From positions 1 through 6,344 of the forward strand of contig PWUO01000268.1 in the NCBI GenBank assembly GCA_003562555.1: a stretch of 6,344 nucleotides of DNA, given 5' to 3'. Below the pieces are notes generated by a model. That model made no database searches. It was not told where the DNA came from and saw only the letters and a list, made by a program, of their open reading frames with translations. The position numbers and the translations under genes are program-made. The DNA comes from Dehalococcoidia bacterium. Lineage in GTDB: Bacteria; Chloroflexota; Dehalococcoidia; GIF9; AB-539-J10. Shown here one piece after another: positions 1 through 5,360 of this stretch; within the stretch, counting starts at the first letter, position 1; each line of letters starts with the position of its first letter.

Positions 1-321
1 CGCATCAATGACCCGGTCGCCGTGGAGCGCACCCATGCTGAGCAGGCCGGGATCACCGAGGCGCGTATCCAGGGCGCGGTCAGGGGGCTGGAGAGGCGAC
101 GGCGCTTTCTGTCCTTCGAGCGCCTGGAGGCGGCGCAGCGGCGGGTCTGGTGCCGGGCGCATCCTACGCCGCTCCGGGATGCGGCCAAAGGAGTGCTGCA
201 CGAGATCTCGAAAGCCGCACGCCGCGGTGAGGTCGACCTCGATCAGGTGAAGAAAAGCCTGGGAATCGAGAGCCTGACGGTCAACCGTCGGCAATACCTT
301 CCCAAGTATGCACTTGCGTGA
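1..321 (+). CDS. Unrecognised protein, C-terminal fragment cut by the window edge
   Basis: The frame is open from base 1 to a TGA at 319-321, giving 106 residues that end in NRRQYLPKYALA. An in-frame GTG at 22 could serve as a start, but no good ribosome site precedes it and the frame is open to the edge, so this is more likely the tail of a longer gene. The segment is very rich in Arg, Ala and Glu. It looks mostly helical, with a basic patch (GLERRRRFLSFERLEAAQRR) and a later stretch, GEVDLDQVKKSLGIESLTVN, that reads like a small helix-turn-helix or winged-helix turn. That would suit a nucleic-acid-binding or regulatory protein, but this is only an impression. Codons are strongly G/C-ending, like the next two genes. 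I do not recognise the family. Confidence 0.6.
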   Translation, partial: RINDPVAVERTHAEQAGITEARIQGAVRGLERRRRFLSFERLEAAQRRVWCRAHPTPLRDAAKGVLHEISKAARRGEVDLDQVKKSLGIESLTVNRRQYLPKYALA

Positions 322-417
322 GAAGGAGCATCAGGGTTCGTGACACTATCCGTTCCTTCGGTGCCCCATTCCACGTTCGGCGACCAGCTCACCTTGCAGG
401 CACCCTGCCCGGTAGCG

Positions 418-447
418 TTGAGGCACCAGGTGATGCCACGCTATGAT
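418..447 (+). promoter_or_regulatory. Sigma70-type promoter for the YbaK-like gene, probably leaderless
   Basis: TTGAGG (418-423, four of six matches to the TTGACA consensus) is followed after 18 bases by TATGAT (442-447, five of six matches to TATAAT). A start point about seven bases after the -10 box falls on or next to the ATG at 454, and no Shine-Dalgarno sequence lies before that ATG. Together these suggest a leaderless mRNA. The boxes are seen directly; the use of the promoter is inferred. Confidence 0.5.
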
Positions 448-453
448 CGGTGC

Positions 454-933
454 ATGTCACCTCTGACTCCCGATCACGTGCAGGAGGCGCTCGACGGGTA
501 CGGCCTTGGCCTCGCGGTCGAGCACTTCAACGACACGACCTTCACGAGCGACGATGCGGCGCGCGCGATCGGCTGCGAGCTCGGCCAGATCGCGAAGAGC
601 ATGTGTGTGCTCGTTGGCGGTGAGCCGGTTCTGGTCGTCGCCTCCGGGGACAAGCTCCTCTCCGAGGCCAAGCTCGCCGCGCGCTTTGGAGTCGGGCGGA
701 AGAAGATCAAACTCGCGAACGCGGAGACCTGCGTCGCGGTGTTCGGCTACCCGCCGGGCGGGGTCGCGCCGGTTGCGCACCGGACCGCGGGCTTCACGAT
801 CCTCATCGACGAGACGCTCGGCCGCTGGGACCGGATCTACGCCGCCGCCGGCACGCCCCACGACAACTTCGCGCTCACCTTCCACCAGCTCGCGACGATC
901 ACCGGGGGAGAGGTCGTCGACTGCGTGAAGTGA
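454..933 (+). CDS. YbaK/EbsC-type aminoacyl-tRNA deacylase (trans-editing family)
   Basis: This 159-residue protein matches the single-domain YbaK/ProX/INS editing fold in length and motif order. These cytoplasmic enzymes hydrolyse mischarged aminoacyl-tRNAs, such as Cys- or Ala-tRNA(Pro), in trans. Visible motifs are GQIAKSMCVLVGGEPVLVVA at residues 44-63, with the conserved lysine K48, then GYPPGGVAPVAH at 98-109, IDETL at 118-122, and AAGTPHDNFAL at 131-141. The end, TGGEVVDCVK, is also typical. The exact tRNA substrate cannot be told from sequence alone. I chose the ATG at 454 because homology begins just after it and a -10 box sits at the right distance upstream. In-frame alternatives are ATG 433, GTG 430 and GTG 340. 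The last has AAGGAG 11 bases upstream but adds 38 residues unlike the family. No functional link to its neighbours is evident. Confidence 0.9.
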   Translation: MSPLTPDHVQEALDGYGLGLAVEHFNDTTFTSDDAARAIGCELGQIAKSMCVLVGGEPVLVVASGDKLLSEAKLAARFGVGRKKIKLANAETCVAVFGYPPGGVAPVAHRTAGFTILIDETLGRWDRIYAAAGTPHDNFALTFHQLATITGGEVVDCVK

Positions 934-940
934 GGGTCAC

Positions 941-957
941 TCGGCGGTGCGCGCCGA
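941..957. repeat. Short inverted repeat (6-bp stem, 5-base loop)
   Basis: TCGGCG (941-946) and CGCCGA (952-957) are perfect inverse complements around a five-base loop. The repeat begins seven bases after the stop codon of the YbaK-like gene and occupies the -35 region of the possible promoter of the next gene. No T-run follows, so it is a weak candidate for an intrinsic terminator; an operator is equally possible. Confidence 0.35.
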
Positions 958-964
958 TGTGAGA

Positions 965-970
965 TATACT
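965..970 (+). promoter_or_regulatory. Possible -10 box for the small membrane protein gene
   Basis: TATACT matches five of six positions of the -10 consensus. It would put the start point near 977, giving a leader of about 30 bases before the ATG at 1007. No convincing -35 box lies 16-18 bases upstream, where the inverted repeat of 941-957 sits. Only the -10 box supports this call. Confidence 0.3.
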
Positions 971-1006
971 CGAGGGAGCATCAGGGTCCAAAGCTGAGGT
1001 GTGGTC

Positions 1007-1381
1007 ATGTACATAGTGCTGCTCATCGTCGCATACGCCGTTCTGATCTTCCTGTTCGCGAAACTCATGATCGCCTATGCCACCAGGCTGACGACCGTGT
1101 GGGTTGGCAACCATCACCGCGACGCGGACGAGATACTCAGCACGGGGTGCTTGCCGTCCAGCTGGCTTGTGAAGACTCAGCGTGGCACGCCGCGACTCAG
1201 GCGACGACCGACGAAGGAGCAGTCGCTGCGCAGGCTGCGCAAGATCATCCGCTACTTCGGCCGTACGCCCATGGTGGAAGACGAGGAGACCAGAGCAGCG
1301 CTCGTATCGCAGCTCGAGGGCGTCCACCGGCGGTGGAGCTCGGCACGATTGGAGGACCTGGTCCCGCCCAACCTCCGCTGA
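1007..1381 (+). CDS. Small single-pass membrane protein of unknown function
   Basis: This 124-residue protein has an uncleaved-looking hydrophobic segment at about residues 2-26 (MYIVLLIVAYAVLIFLFAKL and onward). A polar, arginine-rich tail of about 95 residues follows, with RLRRRPTKEQSLRRLRKIIR near the middle. No helical second membrane segment is seen. The tail carries the positive charge, so it probably lies in the cytoplasm and may touch membrane lipid or a partner. I chose ATG 1007 because GAGG (996-999) stands seven bases upstream; GTG 1001 is in frame but too close to that site. Codons end overwhelmingly in G or C, matching the gene to its left and supporting real coding. It is convergent with the GH116 gene. 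I do not recognise the family. Confidence 0.72.
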   Translation: MYIVLLIVAYAVLIFLFAKLMIAYATRLTTVWVGNHHRDADEILSTGCLPSSWLVKTQRGTPRLRRRPTKEQSLRRLRKIIRYFGRTPMVEDEETRAALVSQLEGVHRRWSSARLEDLVPPNLR

Positions 1382-1388
1382 TGCACGA

Positions 1389-1439
1389 GACCGGAAGGTC
1401 GCAGCAGTTATGCGGTCGGTCTGCTCTCAGACACCGGAC
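1389..1439. other. Convergent intergenic gap with small hairpins, possible terminator
   Basis: The 92 bases between the two convergent stop codons hold no gene. GACC-GGAA-GGTC (1389-1400) could form a four-pair stem with a GNRA-like loop. GTCTG (1419-1423) and CAGAC (1428-1432) form a perfect five-pair stem with a four-base loop, which extends outward to about 1415-1439 with two bulges. Neither hairpin has a following T-run on either strand, so termination here would be factor-dependent or inefficient. ATGCGGTC also occurs twice, at 1410-1417 and 1453-1460. Confidence 0.25.
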
Positions 1440-1473
1440 TCTATGGTCGTAGATGCGGTCCAAAGACGTTTAC

Positions 1474-4110
1474 TTACGGCCGCACCTCGAGCGCATCACC
1501 GGCCACCAGATCGAGCGGAGCGTCAAAGCCCAGCAGGCCGCAGTCCCACACGTGCGGGACGTCGCAGGTACGTTCGTTCCTGCACCGGGACACTGTAGCC
1601 GGGATGCCCTGAAGGAAGAACAGGCCCAGCGACTGCAGCGTCAGGTCTCCCTCCGCGACCTCGAGTCTCACCGCATCGTGCTCGATGGCGAAGGTGCCCC
1701 AAGCGCCATCCACGGACCAGAAGCAGCGGAAGAGTCCGTTGTCGGTGACAATAGGGTCGAAGCCGATCATCCCGTTCGGAAGATCGAACGAGAATCCGGA
1801 GTACGCCAGCAGAAGAGCGTAGCTCGCCATTGATCGCGCGTAGTTGCTGCCACACTCTATTTCGTTCCATGGGTTGCGCCGTTCGCCGTCGTAGCGATCA
1901 CGTACTGCCCGAACCAGTTGGAGACCTTCGTCCACAAGGCCATCCTGGATCATGTGGCACGCCACCTGATACTCGTACCCGTGCATTGTCTCTTCGGAAT
2001 ACGTGAGTGGCACGAACGGCTTGTACTTCTCCTTCGGCCATTCGCAGATGATCGCTCCTGCTTCGTCGTTCAGACAGTATGTGCGGCACGGGTTGGCAAT
2101 AGACCGCACAGACTGTTTGTAGTTATGCTGGTATATTGCGCGCAACGCGCTCGTGGTCTGCTCCGGATCGAAGATCTCGCCCAGTCCGTTCAGATTGGCG
2201 TGCCACTGGGCAATCACCTGGTCGATGACCGATCCGTCGCCGATCTGGTACTTGATCTCACCGTGTTCGGAGTCCCAGTAGGCGTCCAGCACGTTTCCTC
2301 CCTTCAGTACCTGGTCGCCCTCTCGAGAGAACGACTCGAGAATCGTTTTGTCGTTCAGATCGATGACCTGTTGATAGTACTCACCGTTGTAGAGTTCGCG
2401 ATTGACCCAAGCCTTCCCTCGTTCGAAGATCCGACGGTACTCCGCGCTCGTCTGCTCTTCGCCAAGGTGCTCTGCCATCTCTGCGGCGGCCTTCAACGCC
2501 GCGAGGTAGAAGCCGGTCAGCCAGGAGTTCGGCCCGAACAGCTCCATGTCGAGCGTATGGTGCTGCCGGCCCGTTACCACGCCCGCTTTGTCGGGATCCC
2601 AACGGTCCTCATTGGTTCGCGCCCACGCGAATTCCACGGAGCGCTTCACCGCCGGCCAGAGGCCGCGGAGCCATTCGTCGTCACCGCAGAGCTTCCACTC
2701 GCGATAGGTCTTGATGACGCCGCCCATCTGTCCGTCCACGCACGCGCGAAACTGAAGGCGGTGCGACCCGATCGGAAGTTGCAGCCTGAAGCTCATCTCT
2801 CCGTCTTCCCGCTGATTGTGGGTGTAGTCGAGCTCGCGCATTGAACGCTCGAGCCGCGGGAAGAGGAACGGGAGCGCATAGGCGTAGTTCCAGACATGGG
2901 TACACGATCCCTCACAACAACCGGCGTTGCTGTGGCATCCTTCAAACCCGTAGAACGAGCCGTCGGTGAGCCTGAGACAGGTAGGTGATTTGAGAATCGA
3001 GATGTTCGCCGAGACGGCGTCAAGCACTTCGGCCGGCAGAGTCGACCCGAACAACGCTTCCTTGAAGGCCCGAGTTCGGGCTTCCAGGCAGTCCCAGTGC
3101 TTCAGCCCGTGCATCGCGACGTCTCTGGCGTCGCCGTAGAGCGTGGCGTAGTAGTTCCGCCACGTGGCGGGCGGCTCGCAGGGCGATGAGCCGTCGCAGC
3201 ACTGGGGCTGAGACCAGTAGTTGCAGCAGTTGGGGTAGTGCCAGGATAGAAGGAACCGAACCGACGCCGATTCGCCGGGGCTGAGCGTCACATGTGCGGC
3301 AAGTGTTGCGGTATCCGTGACACGTGCGGCGTTCGCCTCCTCGTAGGTTCTGTTTTTGAACGGTCCACAACTCGCGAAGTCGCGCCAATATACCCCTAGT
3401 CCGTCAAACCAGTTCCCGCGATACCAGTACTGCTGATAGCTCACGCTCTGCGTTGCCTGGTGGGCGAGCGCGAGCGCCAGTCCCCCATAGTCCGGCGAGT
3501 CAACAGCTGTTGCAGGGGCATCCAGAGTGAGAATCGTGCCGTCTGCGACCTCGTGAGCGGCATGGTTGCTGTTGCCCGGTGGGGCGGGATTGCTCAGTGA
3601 TCCGGCGACGGTGTAGCGTAGCGTGGTCCGTGTCGTATTGCGAACGGTTATCTCGAAGAACGCAGCCGGAAGAGACGACTCGTCCTCTGCCAGCGGGATG
3701 AACGGATTGAAGGCGCTCAAGGTGACTGCGGCGGGGAAGGAGTCGTCCAGAAACCGCACCGTGCCAACAGGGAACTCACCAACGAACTCGGTGCCCTGGA
3801 AGTGCGGCATGCCGGCAAGGTTCTCGCGCCGTGGTCCAAAGCCAAAGCCGCCGAACTGCTGAACGGTCAGCTCTCCGGTGTACGGAGGGCTGAAGTCACC
3901 GTGCAGGACCCTGGCGTCCAGCACGGTGTCGCCATCCTCGGCCTTGATCGCAAAATGGGAGAACCCGTTTCGCGAGCCCTTGCTCGGTCTGTTGAAGATC
4001 TCCCAGTCTATCAGGCGGCCATCTCCGGCAAGACCTATGCATCCGGTACCGATGCCCCCCACGGGAAACGAGATCTCACGTGTGTACCTTCCCTTATAGG
4101 TCGCGTCCAT
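1474..4110 (-). CDS. GH116 family glycosidase (DUF608; GBA2/bacterial beta-glucosidase type)
   Basis: The 878-residue protein has the two-domain layout of glycoside hydrolase family 116. An N-terminal beta-sandwich (about 13-335) opens with FPVGGIGTGCIGLAGDGRLIDWEIFNRPSKG. A helical (alpha/alpha)6 catalytic domain (about 355-875) follows. Members are retaining enzymes that cleave beta-linked glucose, and some cleave xylose or GlcNAc. By alignment from memory with GBA2 and SSO1353, E390 in FYGFEG is the likely nucleophile and D521 in HHTLDMELFGPNSW the likely acid/base. Their spacing of 131 resembles SSO1353 (recalled as E335/D462). NPWNEIECGSNYARSMASYA (747-766) is the sugar-binding motif near the C-terminus. 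No signal peptide or membrane segment is seen, so the enzyme should be cytoplasmic and act on imported substrate. It has 24 cysteines, with clusters at 295-311 and 392-403. The start is supported by AGGAG seven bases upstream. It is the last gene of the minus-strand cluster. The family is secure; the substrate is not known. Confidence 0.92.
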   Translation of the reverse strand: MDATYKGRYTREISFPVGGIGTGCIGLAGDGRLIDWEIFNRPSKGSRNGFSHFAIKAEDGDTVLDARVLHGDFSPPYTGELTVQQFGGFGFGPRRENLAGMPHFQGTEFVGEFPVGTVRFLDDSFPAAVTLSAFNPFIPLAEDESSLPAAFFEITVRNTTRTTLRYTVAGSLSNPAPPGNSNHAAHEVADGTILTLDAPATAVDSPDYGGLALALAHQATQSVSYQQYWYRGNWFDGLGVYWRDFASCGPFKNRTYEEANAARVTDTATLAAHVTLSPGESASVRFLLSWHYPNCCNYWSQPQCCDGSSPCEPPATWRNYYATLYGDARDVAMHGLKHWDCLEARTRAFKEALFGSTLPAEVLDAVSANISILKSPTCLRLTDGSFYGFEGCHSNAGCCEGSCTHVWNYAYALPFLFPRLERSMRELDYTHNQREDGEMSFRLQLPIGSHRLQFRACVDGQMGGVIKTYREWKLCGDDEWLRGLWPAVKRSVEFAWARTNEDRWDPDKAGVVTGRQHHTLDMELFGPNSWLTGFYLAALKAAAEMAEHLGEEQTSAEYRRIFERGKAWVNRELYNGEYYQQVIDLNDKTILESFSREGDQVLKGGNVLDAYWDSEHGEIKYQIGDGSVIDQVIAQWHANLNGLGEIFDPEQTTSALRAIYQHNYKQSVRSIANPCRTYCLNDEAGAIICEWPKEKYKPFVPLTYSEETMHGYEYQVACHMIQDGLVDEGLQLVRAVRDRYDGERRNPWNEIECGSNYARSMASYALLLAYSGFSFDLPNGMIGFDPIVTDNGLFRCFWSVDGAWGTFAIEHDAVRLEVAEGDLTLQSLGLFFLQGIPATVSRCRNERTCDVPHVWDCGLLGFDAPLDLVAGDALEVRP

Positions 4111-4117
4111 TCTGTCT

Positions 4118-4122
4118 CTCCT
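4118..4122 (-). promoter_or_regulatory. Shine-Dalgarno site of the GH116 gene
   Basis: On the minus strand AGGAG lies in a purine-rich run seven bases before the ATG at 4110-4108. This spacing is ideal and fixes the start. It means the GH116 gene has its own strong ribosome entry and does not depend on translational coupling across the 129-base gap. Confidence 0.75.
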
Positions 4123-4175
4123 CTCTGTTGATCCCGTCTGATCCGACGCTCGCTGTCGTGCATGAGGCGCAAGAT

Positions 4176-4216
4176 GCGCGGCGGTCCGGTCGGATAGTCA
4201 GTATCCACCGCCGTGC
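4176..4216 (-). other. Large imperfect hairpin between the URO-D-like and GH116 genes
   Basis: The outer arms 4176-4185 and 4207-4216 pair at nine or ten positions. The core is GGCGGT against ACCGCC, with one G-T position that is a mismatch in minus-strand RNA. The inner arms GGATA (4192-4196) and TATCC (4202-4206) pair perfectly around a five-base loop. The six bases 4186-4191 bulge from one side only. No T-run follows in the direction of transcription (minus strand continues ATCTTGCGCC), so it is not a classical terminator. An intercistronic mRNA stabiliser, a processing site or a protein-binding site would fit. The pairing is seen; the role is inferred. Confidence 0.5.
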
Positions 4217-4239
4217 CGGGTGAACCGTCCTGAAGTGCC

Positions 4240-5346
4240 TCACAGAGGATTCCTGTTCCTGCTGAGCTTTTCCACGAGCTCATTGGTGTTTTCGGGTGGC
4301 CCATCGTGTCGCAGGATGAAGCGCCCCTGTCGCAGTACGGGAAGCAGTTCTTCTAGCACCGCGGAGAAATCGCCGGTCAGATGGATGGGGGCTTTCATTG
4401 AGGCTTCCACCACCTGGCCGCGGAATCCCTCGTCGCGGAGCATCAGGTGAACGGGTACAGGAACATTGGGGTCAGTGAGTATGTTCTGGACGAGTAGTCC
4501 TCTGGTGCGCGAGACGTTGGAAACCTGCCTCATCCCGAGCGCATGGTGATGAAAGAAGCCGCCGCCCGTCGCGGTGAACAACTTCTCAGTGAATGGGCGT
4601 TCGAACTCGGCGTGTTGTTCGTCGCTGATGAGATCGACAGGGTCACCGTTCACGAAGACGGCGTTGTCAGGTACTGCCACTGACCAGACTCCCCTGGCGA
4701 TGCCTGCCGGTAACGAGAGCTCACTCCTCAGCATGTCCTCAACCCGGATACTCCATTCCGCACACCAGTTGATCAAGGATTTTGCCATGTCCGGCGAATC
4801 ATAGAAATCGGTGAATAGCGCATTCCCTCTTATTCCGTTTGCGGCATCCAGAGGAGATCGGTGTATGAACGGAAGCATCAGATAATCGCCTTCACACTTC
4901 GCGGCAAGGTCACGGTAGACGAGAACGTGAAAGCGTAGCCAGGGGTTGTCCGGATTGAAGACCAGTTTAGGCAGATCGTCCCAGTCATGGAGCTCAGGCT
5001 CACACCAGCCCGTGTCCCCGGAGAAACTGGCAGGCCGTCCGGTCATCGCTGCGGTTACTGAGCCTATAGAGAAGTAGACCTCGGCGGTCGGGACTGAATC
5101 GTCATCGATGCGCAACGCATGGTTCAGCTTACCGCGGAGCTCGCGTACGTACTGTGTGTTGATCTTGTCGATTCTGTCCGGCTTGAGCAGATCCGACAAG
5201 CCCTCACTCATCAGCGCTTTGATCCAATGGCCCTCGAAACCTGGCAGGATGCCGGACTGCATGAAGAGCGTGTCACCGGCGACTGCGCGGGAGAGGAATG
5301 CACGATGCCTCCGGACTCTCTCTGCGATACTGGATGCGGTATCCAT
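4240..5346 (-). CDS. Uroporphyrinogen-decarboxylase-superfamily protein, not HemE
   Basis: The 368-residue protein has the length and motif order of the URO-D/MtaA TIM-barrel superfamily. It shows a mid-protein GS..AAMTGRP segment (95-105), DLPKLVFNPDNPW (124-136), a SPLDAANGIRG...TDFYDSPD stretch (164-186), and a distal DPVDLISDEQHAEFERPF with GGGFFHHHALG (235-271). Superfamily members decarboxylate uroporphyrinogen III or transfer methyl groups to and from corrinoid or thiol cofactors. The HemE N-terminal arginine motif (RQAGR) is missing, and the MtaA-type His-x-Cys zinc pair is replaced by His-His-His (266-268). It is therefore probably neither a haem enzyme nor a classical coenzyme M methyltransferase. 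Many such orphan members sit in sugar-degradation clusters, as here. ATG 5346 is chosen because AGGAGG stands four bases upstream; an in-frame extension to 5454 would overlap the transporter gene. Fold assignment is good; function is unknown. Confidence 0.8.
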   Translation of the reverse strand: MDTASSIAERVRRHRAFLSRAVAGDTLFMQSGILPGFEGHWIKALMSEGLSDLLKPDRIDKINTQYVRELRGKLNHALRIDDDSVPTAEVYFSIGSVTAAMTGRPASFSGDTGWCEPELHDWDDLPKLVFNPDNPWLRFHVLVYRDLAAKCEGDYLMLPFIHRSPLDAANGIRGNALFTDFYDSPDMAKSLINWCAEWSIRVEDMLRSELSLPAGIARGVWSVAVPDNAVFVNGDPVDLISDEQHAEFERPFTEKLFTATGGGFFHHHALGMRQVSNVSRTRGLLVQNILTDPNVPVPVHLMLRDEGFRGQVVEASMKAPIHLTGDFSAVLEELLPVLRQGRFILRHDGPPENTNELVEKLSRNRNPL

Positions 5347-5350
5347 CGAT

Positions 5351-5356
5351 CCTCCT
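5351..5356 (-). promoter_or_regulatory. Shine-Dalgarno site of the URO-D-like gene
   Basis: A perfect AGGAGG on the minus strand lies in the 14-base gap between the ABC ATPase stop codon (5361-5363) and the ATG at 5346. The spacing to the start is four bases, slightly short. The tight gap supports one transcript and possible translational coupling with the transporter gene. Confidence 0.75.
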
Positions 5357-5360
5357 GGGT

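Noticed and set aside
325..453. Possible tRNA-like T-arm signal (AGGGTTCGTG) in the gap before the YbaK-like gene
   Set aside because: The loop does not match the T-arm consensus after TTCG, and no acceptor or anticodon stem can be drawn around it.
457..885. Open frame of 142 codons on the minus strand opposite the YbaK-like gene
   Set aside because: It is very rich in Arg, Glu and Ala with no motif, and mirrors the high-GC codons of a confident gene.
1099..1598. Two overlapping plus-strand frames running past the stop of the small membrane protein into the GH116 3' end
   Set aside because: They have low-complexity arginine-rich products, no ribosome site, and conflict with two better-supported genes.
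1918..2844. Long open frame of 308 codons on the plus strand, inside the GH116 gene
   Set aside because: It lies fully antisense to a gene with clear family motifs. Its protein has no recognisable domain, and long antisense frames are expected opposite G/C-ending codons.
4035..4304. Minus-strand open frame of 89 codons spanning the gap between the URO-D-like and GH116 genes
   Set aside because: It overlaps both real genes out of frame, has no good ribosome site, and its proline/arginine-rich product has no recognisable features.
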